From Peptacetobacter hominis (GTDB taxonomy: Bacteria; Bacillota; Clostridia; Peptostreptococcales; Peptostreptococcaceae), in the NCBI RefSeq assembly GCF_006861675.1, contig NZ_SGJB01000002.1, positions 62,001 to 126,000 on the forward strand: DNA of 64,000 nt. The letters run 5' to 3'. The notes below the pieces were generated by a model, which was not told where the DNA came from, ran no database searches, and saw only the letters and a program-made list of their open reading frames with translations. Made by a program: the position numbers and the translations under genes. This document shows, piece after piece, positions 1 to 9,496 of this stretch; the stretch's first letter is position 1, and every line of letters begins with the position of its first letter.

Positions 1-64
1 CAACTATAATAAGTAACAATACTTTTAAAAAATTTTCCGTTAGCTTTATTCTTTTGTCTAGCAT
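1..64 (-). CDS. N-terminus of an unidentified membrane protein, cut by the window edge
   Basis: An ATG read on the minus strand from position 64 opens 21 codons that continue past the window edge. The peptide begins MLDKRIKLTENFLKVLLLII, a short charged stretch followed by the start of a hydrophobic segment, as in membrane-bound sensors and transporters. A good ribosome binding site (AGAGGTG) lies six bases upstream, which is the main support for this start. Too little is visible to name a family. Confidence 0.45.
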   Translation of the reverse strand, partial: MLDKRIKLTENFLKVLLLIIV

Positions 65-248
65 ACAGAACACCTCTTCTTTAGCATATCTGTAAATTAT
101 TAAATTACCATATTAGATTACTGATATATAAAATCCTGTGCATTGGAATCACCTCTTATAAAAAGGGTATTTATTAATTATATTATACAACACTCTATTC
201 GAAAAAAACAGAATTATGAATTTTTTGTGAAAAATTTTTATTAAAAAA

Positions 249-776
249 CTAAAATATACTCATCAGTATTCCAATAAGTCCAAATACAAATATTATGGAT
301 ATAGATCCGATTTTATTTGTTTTTAGAAGAACAAGGGCTACTGTAAAAGCTACAATATCGTATAGTCCCCATGAAATTTCCTTTGCAGAAGAAAATGCAG
401 CTGCAAGAATAAATCCCATTGTTATAGGTCTAAGGACTATAAGTAGATTTTCTATTCTCTTGTTCTCTTTGAACTTATCAAGCAGATGGGATACGATTGT
501 AAGCCCTACAAGAGAAAATATTACAACACCTGTGGATGCGGCAAGAGATCCCCAGAATCCTGCAGTTTTGAAACCTACGAATGTTGCACTGTTTATTGCT
601 ATAGGTCCCGGTGTTGACTGAGATATTGCAAGCAGGTCAAGAAATTCTCTGTTTGTTATGAAGTGGTATGTATTTATAAATTCCTGCTGTATAAAAGGAA
701 GCATTGCATAGCCACCACCGAAGCTGAATGCTCCTACTTTTAGGAATATAAGAAACAGAAGTGCTATTTTAGACAT
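249..776 (-). CDS. Chromate transporter family protein, second half of a short-chain pair
   Basis: This 175-residue integral membrane protein belongs to the CHR (chromate ion transporter) family. The N-terminal signature GAFSFGGGYAMLPFIQQEF and the motif QSTPGPIAINSATFVG are typical. It is about half the length of a full-length ChrA, so it is a short-chain CHR protein that works with the adjacent paralogue. Its start lies inside the end of the upstream gene (13-base overlap), so the two are translationally coupled. Many anaerobes carry such pairs without known chromate exposure, so the real substrate is uncertain. No clear terminator follows. Confidence 0.88.
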   Translation of the reverse strand: MSKIALLFLIFLKVGAFSFGGGYAMLPFIQQEFINTYHFITNREFLDLLAISQSTPGPIAINSATFVGFKTAGFWGSLAASTGVVIFSLVGLTIVSHLLDKFKENKRIENLLIVLRPITMGFILAAAFSSAKEISWGLYDIVAFTVALVLLKTNKIGSISIIFVFGLIGILMSIF

Positions 777-1276
777 AAACTATATACACCTCCAGCTATT
801 ATTATATAAATAGGGCTGATATGGAAAAACGCTACAGCCACTGTAGATATTACAAGAAAAATTACATTTCGTTTAGTTTTTGGAAGTTTTTCCAGAAGTT
901 TCAGGAACGAATATACTATAAGTGCTATTACTACCGGATTTACCCCTCTGAAAAATCCATCAAGTATGGAAGAAGATGAATTTTTGAAATAGAAATACGA
1001 AAGTACGAGAACTATACAGAATGAAGGAAGTACAGAACCCAAAAGACATACCAGAACTCCAGGTATTCCATTTATTCTATACCCAAGAAGTATTGAAATA
1101 TTTGCAGCCAGTACCCCCGGATAACTCTGTGCTATAGATAGATAATCTATAAATTCTTCATCAGAAACGAGCTTTTGCTTGTTTACAAGTTCTTCCTGTA
1201 TAAGCGGTACCATTGCGTATCCGCCGCCGAATGTAAATGCTCCGATTTTAAAGAACGTAAGGAACAGTTTAAACAT
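764..1276 (-). CDS. Chromate transporter family protein, first half of a short-chain pair
   Basis: This 170-residue membrane protein is the partner of the downstream CHR protein. It shows the same layout: GAFTFGGGYAMVPLIQEEL near the N-terminus, then AQSYPGVLAANISILLGYR. Short-chain CHR proteins occur as adjacent pairs, thought to insert in opposite orientation and act as a heterodimeric anion transporter. A strong AGGAGGAT ribosome binding site precedes the ATG. Family assignment is secure; the transported anion (chromate or another oxyanion) is not shown by the sequence. Confidence 0.88.
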   Translation of the reverse strand: MFKLFLTFFKIGAFTFGGGYAMVPLIQEELVNKQKLVSDEEFIDYLSIAQSYPGVLAANISILLGYRINGIPGVLVCLLGSVLPSFCIVLVLSYFYFKNSSSSILDGFFRGVNPVVIALIVYSFLKLLEKLPKTKRNVIFLVISTVAVAFFHISPIYIIIAGGVYSLCLK

Positions 1277-1437
1277 AATCTAATCCTCCTTTATATGATG
1301 CCTATTGTTTAATTATAACATTTGAAGGATATAAAACAAGTGTATGAATGTATGCTTACTATTAAAACTGCAATCTTGAAAAAAATCTGTTTTAGATATA
1401 TAATGATAATTTAATACAGATAATAGGAAATAGAGTG

Positions 1438-1466
1438 TTGAAAAACGAAGAGTGTAAATATATAAT
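1438..1466 (+). promoter_or_regulatory. Vegetative promoter for lon-engB
   Basis: TTGAAA at 1438-1443 and TATAAT at 1461-1466 are separated by exactly 17 bases, a near-consensus SigA-type promoter. Transcription would begin about 40 bases before lon. No CIRCE or CtsR-type heat-shock operator was recognised around it. Confidence 0.75.
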
Positions 1467-1510
1467 AGTAAAAGCAGTAAAATTCTGATAAAAAGGAGAT
1501 GAAAACTGAT

Positions 1511-3859
1511 ATGAACAAAAAATATACGACAATAGATCATGAACTTCCTCTGATACCACTTAGAGGACTTTCAATATTTCCATATATGATACTTAACTTT
1601 GATATAGGAAGAGAAAAATCTCTAAAAGCACTTGAAGAAGCAATGCTTGATGAGGAGATGATATTCCTTACATCTCAGAAGGATGCTGAAGTAGAGGATC
1701 CGGATGAAGATGAGTTCTATCATGTAGGAACAATATCAAAAATAAAACAGATGATAAAGCTTCCTGGAGATGCTGTAAGAGTCTTGGTAGAGGGACTTTC
1801 AAGAGGTAGAATAAAGGAAGTATCTGATGATGAGGGATACTACAGAGCAGTTGTAGAGGAACTTGTAGAAATTGAGCCTGAAGAAGGAGAAGAAATAATA
1901 GAAACAGATGTAGAAGAAGAGGCTCTTTTAAGAAATGTAATGAATGTATTTGAGGACTATATAAATATAGGAAATAAAATATCTCCTGAACTGATGATAT
2001 CTCTTTCTGAAGAAGAGGATTATGGAAGAGTTGTAGATACAATCGCAGCAAATATATATCTGAAAAATACACAGAAACAGGAAATACTTGAAGAATTCGA
2101 TGTCAAAAAGAGAATGGAGCTTATATACAGCATACTTCTTGAAGAAATCGAAATAATGAAGATAGAGAAAAAGATAACTCTAAGGGTAAAAAGACAGATG
2201 AATAAAGTTCAGAAGGATTATTACCTTAGAGAGCAGCTTAGAGCTATACAGAAAGAACTTGGAGAAGATGAGGATGTAAGCGGAGAAGCTCTTAAATATA
2301 GAGAACAGCTTGTAAAAATGAAAGCTCCAAAAGCGACAAAAGAAAAAATACAGAAAGAAATAGAAAAATTTGAGAGAATGTCTCCTGCATCTCCGGATTC
2401 AGCAGTGAGCAGAAACTATCTGAATACTATATTCTCTCTTCCATGGAACAAGGAGAGCAAAGAAAAACTGGATATAGCAAAGGCAGAGGCTATACTTAAT
2501 GAAGACCACTATGGACTTGATAAAGTAAAAGAAAGAATACTTGAATATCTTGCTGTGAGAAAACTTGCAAGAACTCCAAAAGGACCGATAATATGTCTGG
2601 TAGGACCTCCAGGGGTAGGTAAAACATCTATAGTAAAATCTGTTGCCAGATCTCTTGGAAGACAGTTTGTAAGACTTTCACTTGGTGGAGTAAGAGATGA
2701 GGCTGAAATAAGAGGTCATAGAAGAACATATATAGGAGCTATACCAGGTAGAATTATAAATGGAATGAAGGAAGCAGGAACAAAAAACCCGGTATTCCTT
2801 CTTGATGAGATAGACAAAATGGCTTCAGATTACAAAGGTGATCCGGCATCTGCAATGCTTGAGGTTCTTGATCCTGAACAGAATAAGGATTTTGTGGATC
2901 ACTACATGGAAATACCTTTTGACTTATCAAAAGTTCTATTTATAACTACTGCAAACAGCCTTGATGGTATACCAGGTCCGCTTCTTGACAGAATGGAAGT
3001 TATAAGAATTGCTGGATATACAGAAGAGGAAAAATTAAAAATAGCTCAGAGATATCTTCTTTCAAAACAGATAAAAGAAAATGCACTTCCTGAAGGATTT
3101 GTAACTATAAATGAAGAAGTTATGAAAAAAATAGTTACATACTATACTAGAGAAGCCGGAGTAAGAGGACTTGAAAGAACAATAGGTAAAGTATGCAGAA
3201 AAGTAGCCAGAAAATATGTGGAAGATCCATCTATGGAAGGTTATGATGTACAGGCTGAAGATCTTGAAAAATTCCTTGGAAAGGAAATATTCAGATTTGA
3301 CCTTGCAAAAGAGGAACCTAGAGTAGGACTTGTTACAGGTCTTGCATGGACTGCTGTAGGTGGTGTTACTCTTGAAGTTGAAGTAAATGTACTTAAAGGT
3401 AAAGGTGAAATCGTACTTACAGGTCAGCTTGGAGATGTTATGAAAGAGTCTGCAAGAACTGCAATATCATACATAAGATCAGTTGCAGACAGCCTTGGAA
3501 TAGAAGAGGATTTCTACAAAACAAAGGATATACATATACATCTTCCGGAGGGAGCTACACCAAAAGATGGTCCTTCTGCGGGAATAACTATGGCACTTGC
3601 TGTAATATCAGCACTTACAGGAAGAGGAGTTCCTGGAAATATAGCTATGACAGGTGAAATAACACTTAGAGGAAGAGTACTTGCAGTAGGTGGGGTGAAG
3701 GAAAAACTTCTTGCAGCTCACAGAGCAGGTATAACAAAGGCACTTCTTCCAGAAGAGTGTAAGGCAGATTTAGATGAAATACCAGATAATGTGAAAAAAG
3801 ATATGGAATTTGTCCTTGTTGAAACTATGGACGATGTCCTTAGAGAAGCTCTTGTATAG
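1511..3859 (+). CDS. lon: ATP-dependent protease La (Lon)
   Basis: Cytosolic AAA+ serine protease that degrades misfolded and regulatory proteins. The order is the classic LonA one: N-terminal substrate domain, a charged coiled-coil region, AAA+ module with Walker [10 protein letters not shown] (about residues 365-373) and Walker [10 protein letters not shown], then the protease domain with KDGPSAG (catalytic Ser about 689) and GGVKEK (catalytic Lys about 732). It is 782 residues long, full length for the family. An ATG at 1499 overlaps the AAGGAG ribosome binding site itself, so the ATG at 1511 is the better start. engB follows 15 bases later, the usual lon-ysxC arrangement of Firmicutes. 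Confidence 0.97.
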   Translation: MNKKYTTIDHELPLIPLRGLSIFPYMILNFDIGREKSLKALEEAMLDEEMIFLTSQKDAEVEDPDEDEFYHVGTISKIKQMIKLPGDAVRVLVEGLSRGRIKEVSDDEGYYRAVVEELVEIEPEEGEEIIETDVEEEALLRNVMNVFEDYINIGNKISPELMISLSEEEDYGRVVDTIAANIYLKNTQKQEILEEFDVKKRMELIYSILLEEIEIMKIEKKITLRVKRQMNKVQKDYYLREQLRAIQKELGEDEDVSGEALKYREQLVKMKAPKATKEKIQKEIEKFERMSPASPDSAVSRNYLNTIFSLPWNKESKEKLDIAKAEAILNEDHYGLDKVKERILEYLAVRKLARTPKGPIICLVGPPGVGKTSIVKSVARSLGRQFVRLSLGGVRDEAEIRGHRRTYIGAIPGRIINGMKEAGTKNPVFLLDEIDKMASDYKGDPASAMLEVLDPEQNKDFVDHYMEIPFDLSKVLFITTANSLDGIPGPLLDRMEVIRIAGYTEEEKLKIAQRYLLSKQIKENALPEGFVTINEEVMKKIVTYYTREAGVRGLERTIGKVCRKVARKYVEDPSMEGYDVQAEDLEKFLGKEIFRFDLAKEEPRVGLVTGLAWTAVGGVTLEVEVNVLKGKGEIVLTGQLGDVMKESARTAISYIRSVADSLGIEEDFYKTKDIHIHLPEGATPKDGPSAGITMALAVISALTGRGVPGNIAMTGEITLRGRVLAVGGVKEKLLAAHRAGITKALLPEECKADLDEIPDNVKKDMEFVLVETMDDVLREALV

Positions 3860-3874
3860 GAAAGGAGTATATAT

Positions 3875-4486
3875 ATGAAAATAAGAAGTTCGGAAATAAC
3901 TATGAGTGCTGTGAAGCAGTCTCAGTATCCTGTAGATGGACTTCCGGAAATAGCACTTGCAGGAAGATCAAATGTTGGAAAATCATCTCTTACAAATGCT
4001 CTTCTTAACAGAAGAAATTTCGCAAGAACAAGTTCAACACCGGGAAAGACAAGAACAATTAACTTTTATCTGATAAACAAGGAATTTTTCTTTGTAGACC
4101 TTCCTGGATACGGATATGCAAAGGTTGCAAAGTCTGAAAAGGATAAATGGGGAGAAATAATGGAAAGATATCTTAGCGATAGAGATGAGCTTTGTGCAAT
4201 ATTTCTTCTGGTAGATATCAGACATGAACCTACAAATGATGACAAGATGATGTATGACTGGATAAAACATTTTGGATATGACTGTGTTGTAATAGCTACA
4301 AAAGCAGATAAAATATCAAGAGGTCAGTATCAGAAACATATGAGTATAATAAGAAAGAAACTTCAGATGGAAAAGGATGAAAAAATAATACCTGTTTCAT
4401 CATCAAAGAAAACCGGAATAGAGGAACTCTGGAATACAATAGTTGAACAGTATCAGAAATACGGATATGAAATAACTGTAGACTAA
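3875..4486 (+). CDS. engB: Ribosome biogenesis GTP-binding protein EngB/YsxC
   Basis: TRAFAC-class GTPase needed for assembly of the large ribosomal subunit. All G motifs are visible in its 203 residues: G1 [15 protein letters not shown]3 DLPGYGYA, G4 ATKADK, and SSSKKTG near the C-terminus as G5. The family is about 195-210 residues, so this is complete. It is co-transcribed with lon, and a strong terminator follows. Confidence 0.96.
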   Translation: MKIRSSEITMSAVKQSQYPVDGLPEIALAGRSNVGKSSLTNALLNRRNFARTSSTPGKTRTINFYLINKEFFFVDLPGYGYAKVAKSEKDKWGEIMERYLSDRDELCAIFLLVDIRHEPTNDDKMMYDWIKHFGYDCVVIATKADKISRGQYQKHMSIIRKKLQMEKDEKIIPVSSSKKTGIEELWNTIVEQYQKYGYEITVD

Positions 4487-4497
4487 TACAATAAAAA

Positions 4498-4530
4498 ATA
4501 CCCTGTGCAATTAGGCGCAGGGTATTTTTT
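4498..4530 (+). terminator. Intrinsic terminator after lon-engB
   Basis: ATACCCTGTGC (4498-4508) pairs with GCGCAGGGTAT (4515-4525), an 11-bp stem with one G-U pair and a 6-base loop, followed by a run of six T. Confidence 0.93.
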
Positions 4531-4640
4531 ATTGCAGAAATTATAATATTCAGCTGTATATATATTTTATTATCATAATCAGAATAAAAATCCATCTTTT
4601 GACGATACTATAAATAGATGAACTGCAAAGGGGGAATCGT

Positions 4641-5945
4641 ATGAAAGAAACATCAAAAGTTGCACAAAAGATAGCGCAAAACTATAAAGCTTATGTTTCT
4701 GATGAGACTGAAGATACTGTAATTGTTGAAATTGAAACTGAGAATATTCAACTAGCCCAGGAAATGCTTGCTGCTACAGGGAAAAGAACGATATTTAAAA
4801 AGGGATTGAGAGATGAAATTGATGAAAAAATATCCAGATACAAGGATGAAACTTCAGAAAAAGAGGAGGGATATATAGGTAGACTATATGAAAGAATAAT
4901 AAAAAACGCATACAGAAAAGATGCAAGCGATATACATATTGAGCCATTTGAATCACAATGTTTTATAAGGTTCAGGATAGACGGAAGGCTCATAAAAGTG
5001 GAAAAAATATCAAAAAAAGAATGTTCCTCGCTTGTATCATATATAAAGCTGAGAGCAGGTATGGATATAACAGAAAGAAAAATACCGCGGGATGGAAGAA
5101 TGGATGAAAGTTGTGAGGATGGATTTATAGATATAAGGGTTTCATCAATTCCTACAGTAAACGGAGAAAAACTTGTACTTAGAATGCTGAACAGAAATTC
5201 ATTTGTGAGAAATATCAACGAAATAGGTTTTTCAAGAGAAGCTGTATCTATGATAAGAGAAATAACATCCCAATCAAAAGGATTGTTTCTTGTATGCGGA
5301 CCTACAGGAAGCGGTAAGACTACAACTGTATATTCAATAATAAAAGAACTTATGGACGATGAAAAAAATATAACAACAATTGAAAATCCAGTTGAATATA
5401 GAATAGACGGAATAAATCAGATACAGATAAACAGAAAAAAGGGACTTGGCTTCAATGAATGCCTGAAATCAGTATTAAGACAGGATCCGGATATAATAAT
5501 GGTTGGTGAAATAAGGGATATCGAGACAGCTGAAACTGCTGTAAGAGCAGCTATAACTGGACATCTTGTAATAAGCACACTTCATACAGAGGATGCAGTA
5601 TCCGCGATAATAAGACTTGAGGATATGGGGATAAAGCCATATATGATAAGTGCTTCTTTGAGAGGTATAATTGCGCAGAAACTGGTAAGAAAATTAAATA
5701 ATAGTGATACGGAAAATTTGTTTAAAAATAAAAAGTACAGAGGCAGAACCGCAGTATACGAGATAATGGCTATAGATAAAAATATAAAAGAGCGGATAAG
5801 ACTATCATTGAACCGGGAAAAGATAATAAAACGGGCTGGCAATAAATTTATAGGATTTGAAAAAACGTGTTTTGATGCAATAAGCAGTGGAACTACAGAT
5901 ATGGAGGAATGTATAATTGCAGGATGTATTAAGCAGGATAAATGA
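4641..5945 (+). CDS. Type IV pilus assembly ATPase, PilB/GspE family
   Basis: Hexameric secretion ATPase of 434 residues that powers pilus extension at the inner face of the membrane. It shows Walker A GPTGSGKTTTVYS, the Asp box DPDIIMVGEIRD, and ISTLHTED for the His box. The N-terminal domain is short compared with classical PilB. The tetracysteine zinc-binding segment usually found after the QKLVRKL motif is absent: that region reads NNSDTENLFKNKKYRG with no cysteines. The downstream gene overlaps by 29 bases. The cluster context (platform protein, prepilin, PilM/N/O-like proteins) places it in a small type IV pilus operon rather than type II secretion. No PilT retraction ATPase is present in the window. 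Confidence 0.92.
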   Translation: MKETSKVAQKIAQNYKAYVSDETEDTVIVEIETENIQLAQEMLAATGKRTIFKKGLRDEIDEKISRYKDETSEKEEGYIGRLYERIIKNAYRKDASDIHIEPFESQCFIRFRIDGRLIKVEKISKKECSSLVSYIKLRAGMDITERKIPRDGRMDESCEDGFIDIRVSSIPTVNGEKLVLRMLNRNSFVRNINEIGFSREAVSMIREITSQSKGLFLVCGPTGSGKTTTVYSIIKELMDDEKNITTIENPVEYRIDGINQIQINRKKGLGFNECLKSVLRQDPDIIMVGEIRDIETAETAVRAAITGHLVISTLHTEDAVSAIIRLEDMGIKPYMISASLRGIIAQKLVRKLNNSDTENLFKNKKYRGRTAVYEIMAIDKNIKERIRLSLNREKIIKRAGNKFIGFEKTCFDAISSGTTDMEECIIAGCIKQDK

Positions 5946-6987
5946 GAAATACATATCTAGAAAACTTAAAAGCAGGGAATTGGAAATGATATGCACAAGA
6001 CTTTCAATTCTTATCAGATCAGGAAACAGTATTGAAAGTATATTTGAGCTACTGATGAGGGGTGAACGTGGAACTATAAAGAAAGGGTTTGAAATAATTA
6101 TAAGAAGGCTCAAGGAAGGAAATTCTCTTGAATCCTCAATCAGAGCATCGGGAATTTTTTCAGAGTTTTTTTCAGCAATGATAAAGTGTGGAGAGGAATC
6201 CGGGAATATAGAAAAGGTATGCGAGGATATGGCTCATTATTATGAAAGAGAGGAGAAAATTAAAAGAAAGATAATCTCTGTTGCTATTTATCCAATAATT
6301 CTTATAATAATGCTGTTTTTATCAATGTCTTTTATGATGATTTATGTTCTTCCAAATTTTGCTTTTGTATTTGAACAAAAGGGGATAGAGACACCATTTA
6401 TAACAGAAATAATGTTTAAGGGATCCTTATACATAAAAAATAATATCTATATCATTCCACTTTCTGTTTTTATACTTTTTTCTGTATTTATATATTTGTC
6501 GAAAACAGAAGTATATAAAGGATTTATTGAAAGTATCAGATTAAAACTTCCAATACTTAAAGATATAAATAAACTATGGTTTTGTGCACAGTTTTCAGGA
6601 AATATGTATATAATGATGAAAAGCGGAATACCTATATCAAATGCTCTGGATATAATTTCTGACATATTGGGAAACAGAAATATAAAATCCGAGCTGGCTA
6701 TATCAAAAAGATATCTTTCAAGTGGAAGCAGTCTCTCAAAATCACTTGAGATAGCGGATGTATTTCCGGATATATTTATATCCATGATAAGAGCAGGTGA
6801 AGAAAGTGGATTTATTGAGGAAAGTCTAAAGAATATAAATAAGTTTTATGAAACAGAGCTGGATATAAAACTGGATAGAACTATGAGATTCATAGAACCA
6901 GCTATAACAATAATTATAGGATTTGTGATAGGAATATCTATTATTTCTCTTGTTATACCTATGATAGATGCAGTTGTATCAATATAA
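5917..6987 (+). CDS. Type IV pilus inner-membrane platform protein, PilC/GspF family
   Basis: This 356-residue polytopic membrane protein anchors the assembly ATPase. Two T2SSF domains are visible, each with the family pattern around GNSIESIFELL...MIKCGEESGNIE (first) and GIPISNALDII...MIRAGEESGFIEE (second). Hydrophobic segments sit after each, and a final one lies at the C-terminus. It starts with TTG inside the end of the ATPase gene, with GGAGGA eight bases upstream, so translation is coupled. Confidence 0.92.
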   Translation: MQDVLSRINEKYISRKLKSRELEMICTRLSILIRSGNSIESIFELLMRGERGTIKKGFEIIIRRLKEGNSLESSIRASGIFSEFFSAMIKCGEESGNIEKVCEDMAHYYEREEKIKRKIISVAIYPIILIIMLFLSMSFMMIYVLPNFAFVFEQKGIETPFITEIMFKGSLYIKNNIYIIPLSVFILFSVFIYLSKTEVYKGFIESIRLKLPILKDINKLWFCAQFSGNMYIMMKSGIPISNALDIISDILGNRNIKSELAISKRYLSSGSSLSKSLEIADVFPDIFISMIRAGEESGFIEESLKNINKFYETELDIKLDRTMRFIEPAITIIIGFVIGISIISLVIPMIDAVVSI

Positions 6988-7003
6988 AAAGGAGTGATCA
7001 ATT

Positions 7004-7438
7004 ATGAAAAATGAAAAAATGATGATAAAAGAAAGTAGTACAAAATATAACAGTCCAGGAAAAAAATCAGTTATTCCAGGTAAAAAAAGAAAGGGATTTA
7101 CACTTGTCGAGATGATAATAGTAGTAACTATACTGGGAATACTTGCAAGTGTAGCACTTGTAAAGTATGGAAAAGCTGAGATGACTGCAAAGAAAAATGT
7201 TGACTATACAAATGCATCCAATATAGCAACAGCAGCTATAATAGCTTCTATCGATGGTAAAGAAATGGACGGTATGACAGTTGAATCACTTAAAGAAGAT
7301 GGATATCTCAACAGTGTACCTAAACCACAGAGTGTAGACGGAAAATTTGAAATAACAGTGGATTCGGAAAAGAGAGGTGTTACAATAAAAGTGAATGAAC
7401 AGATTTTCTATCCAAAAGATAACGAGGCACAGGAATAA
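7004..7438 (+). CDS. Type IV prepilin (major pilin candidate)
   Basis: A 144-residue prepilin with the N-methylation/cleavage motif KRKGFTLVEMIIVVTILGIL. Cleavage by prepilin peptidase would fall after Gly31, leaving Phe1 and the conserved Glu5. The leader of about 31 residues is long and Lys-rich, unlike the 6-10 residue leaders of many pilins. The mature protein is about 113 residues with a hydrophobic alpha-1 segment and no cysteines. It lies 16 bases after the platform protein with AAAGGAGTG as ribosome binding site. No prepilin peptidase gene is in the window, so processing must be encoded elsewhere. Confidence 0.92.
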   Translation: MKNEKMMIKESSTKYNSPGKKSVIPGKKRKGFTLVEMIIVVTILGILASVALVKYGKAEMTAKKNVDYTNASNIATAAIIASIDGKEMDGMTVESLKEDGYLNSVPKPQSVDGKFEITVDSEKRGVTIKVNEQIFYPKDNEAQE

Positions 7439-7473
7439 ATATGCTAATAATTTAAAATGGAGATAAAAATATT

Positions 7474-8340
7474 ATGTTTGGTAGAAAAAATATAAAAGTG
7501 GCTTTTCTGGTTGAGAAAAAAGGAATAAGATGTATATTCTTTGAGTTTGTGGGAGATACTATAGTTATAGAATCTGAAAAATATATCGAAAATAATCTGG
7601 AAACCAGAGTCTTCATTGAAAAAAGATCTGAAGATATGTATATAGATAAAATCGTAAAATATATGGACGGGGAAAAGCTTAAACTTGGAAGTGAAAAAAT
7701 ATCAGAGATTTATATAAGCATACAGGAAAAGGACGTTATTCTGAGAAATATACGGATAGATTCCGAAATTAAAGATGACAGATTGAAGAAAGCGGTCGAA
7801 ATAGAACTGGAGGAATTTATTCCAGACCTTAGGAATAAATATATTTTGAATATTAGAAGAGAAAAAAGATTTGAAAAATATACTGATGTTCAGGCAGTTC
7901 TTTTTCCAATAAAGTATGTGAAATTATTCAGTAGGATATGCGATAGACTTGGTATTGAAAAAAGAACTTTGAATGCAGATTTTGACATAATAGGAAAAAT
8001 AATACATATGAATAGAAAAGATGACAATAGCATAGATAGAGAAACATATATAGAAATACGAGAAAATGATATTGTAATAAGCTGTTCTGATTCCGGATGG
8101 ATAGTGGAAAGTTACACCGTATCGGATGACGAATTTGAAGAAGATATGGTTGGGAACATACTTGATAAATCAGACTCGATATATGTATATGGAAAATCAG
8201 ATAGAAAAATAAATCTATTTGAAAAGTATCCAAATATAAAATTGATAAAATGTTACTGTGATGTGAAAATAAAAAAATATGGAAAATCAGAGGATAATAT
8301 TGGATATATAAACATTATAGGTATGGCAGTAGATAGATGA
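7474..8340 (+). CDS. PilM-like pilus assembly protein (divergent actin-fold)
   Basis: This 288-residue cytoplasmic protein lies directly after the pilin. The segment DDRLKKAVEIELEEFIPD matches the PilM/GspL pattern in which a short helix precedes the actin-like core. The rest is divergent and the nucleotide-binding motifs are not obvious. Position (pilB-pilC-pilin-here-pilN/pilO-like) supports a role as the cytosolic ring that binds the PilN N-terminus. Its stop overlaps the next start by four bases (ATGA), so the two are coupled. The call rests more on position than on sequence. Confidence 0.6.
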   Translation: MFGRKNIKVAFLVEKKGIRCIFFEFVGDTIVIESEKYIENNLETRVFIEKRSEDMYIDKIVKYMDGEKLKLGSEKISEIYISIQEKDVILRNIRIDSEIKDDRLKKAVEIELEEFIPDLRNKYILNIRREKRFEKYTDVQAVLFPIKYVKLFSRICDRLGIEKRTLNADFDIIGKIIHMNRKDDNSIDRETYIEIRENDIVISCSDSGWIVESYTVSDDEFEEDMVGNILDKSDSIYVYGKSDRKINLFEKYPNIKLIKCYCDVKIKKYGKSEDNIGYINIIGMAVDR

Positions 8341-8789
8341 AGACTAAAAAAAGAACCTCAAAATATATTATAGAGAATTATTTTAATACAGGTAATGATA
8401 AAAAAGTCTTGAGAAATCCATATACAATGATATTTTTACTGATGTCGATATATATTATTTTTTCTATATTGAATGGAATGTACAAAATAAATGTATTAAC
8501 TGAATCTATAGAATCAGAAAAAAGAGCTTTGTCGGAAACTAAATCGAATTATATATATGAAGATAAAAGTATATCCGTAAAATCAGATGATATAAAGCAG
8601 ATTCTTATTGATTCAGAGAGCTGTGATATAAATAAACTTTATATAGATCAGAATACGTTAGTTGTAAAAGGCAACTGCAGCAGTACGGATCAGATTGAGA
8701 ATTTCAGAAAGAAAAAAATTATGCATGGTTCTCAGGTTGATAAAATAGAAAGAGATGGACACGCATACTATTTTGAAATATCGAAATAA
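8337..8789 (+). CDS. PilN-like single-pass membrane protein of the pilus operon
   Basis: This 150-residue protein has a charged N-terminal tail, one transmembrane segment (MIFLLMSIYIIFSILNGMY, around residues 30-48), then a coiled-coil-prone stretch (ESIESEKRALSETKSN) and a small external domain. This bitopic layout and its place between the PilM-like and PilO-like genes match PilN. Sequence similarity alone would not prove it. Confidence 0.55.
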   Translation: MKTKKRTSKYIIENYFNTGNDKKVLRNPYTMIFLLMSIYIIFSILNGMYKINVLTESIESEKRALSETKSNYIYEDKSISVKSDDIKQILIDSESCDINKLYIDQNTLVVKGNCSSTDQIENFRKKKIMHGSQVDKIERDGHAYYFEISK

Positions 8790-8804
8790 GAAAGGTATAT
8801 ATTT

Positions 8805-9407
8805 ATGAAGATATCAAGGAAAAAATTATATCTAACAATATTTTTTATCTTAGCTTTTGCAATTTTGAACATAACTGTAATATCTTCATTAAAAGAAAAA
8901 ATAACGGAGCTTGAATATGAAAAAGTAACCATATCAGACGATATTAAAATAGCCGAAAGTTCAAACAAAAGAAGATTTTATAAGAAGGAAGCAAAAGAGC
9001 AGGTGTATAAAAAAGACGATATAATAAAGTTAAATTCAATAATAGGAAATGAAAAAGGTCTTGTATATATAGAAAATAAATCCGGGGTATCAGGAGAAGC
9101 ATCTTCAAAAACTGTAGAAATAAAACTGAATGGAAAATCTGATGAGATTATTTCCTTAATCTCTAAAATAGAAAATTCGGGGATGAATGAAAGTATATAT
9201 AGTATAGATATATCAAAGGTAAATTCATATCAAAATTCAAATGAAAAGAATGATTCAGACAAAGAAAATAAACCGGATAAAAAAGATACTTTGGATACTG
9301 TAAAAATAGAATCAGATAAACAAAAGAATAATAAAAAGAATTCAGAATCTGAAAACAAAGGAAATATCTATGAATGTAGAATAAATCTAGAAATAAACCG
9401 GAAATAA
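8805..9407 (+). CDS. PilO-like single-pass membrane protein of the pilus operon
   Basis: A 200-residue bitopic protein: Lys-rich N-terminus, a transmembrane helix at about residues 8-28, a coiled coil, then a domain with the pattern VEIKLNGKSDEIISLISKIE that resembles the ferredoxin-like fold of PilO/GspM. A highly charged Lys/Asp/Ser/Asn-rich linker (around residues 140-185, with NDSDKENKPDKKD) separates the last short segment ECRINLEIN, so the linker is inserted before the final strand. It is the last gene of the pilus operon. Function is inferred from order and topology. Confidence 0.55.
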   Translation: MKISRKKLYLTIFFILAFAILNITVISSLKEKITELEYEKVTISDDIKIAESSNKRRFYKKEAKEQVYKKDDIIKLNSIIGNEKGLVYIENKSGVSGEASSKTVEIKLNGKSDEIISLISKIENSGMNESIYSIDISKVNSYQNSNEKNDSDKENKPDKKDTLDTVKIESDKQKNNKKNSESENKGNIYECRINLEINRK

Positions 9408-9496
9408 CAAAAATATGGCTAGTCTGAATCGTAAAATAATGGTAAAATAATTAGTTGTGTACTTCAAAATAATAATAAAAAGGAGTGAAGACTACA

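Noticed and set aside
1499-1511. ATG 1499 as the lon start
   Set aside because: It overlaps the AAGGAG ribosome binding site and leaves no spacing; ATG 1511 fits. The same reasoning moved the starts of htrA, hypE, pstC, prdC, prdD, prdE and the three permeases.
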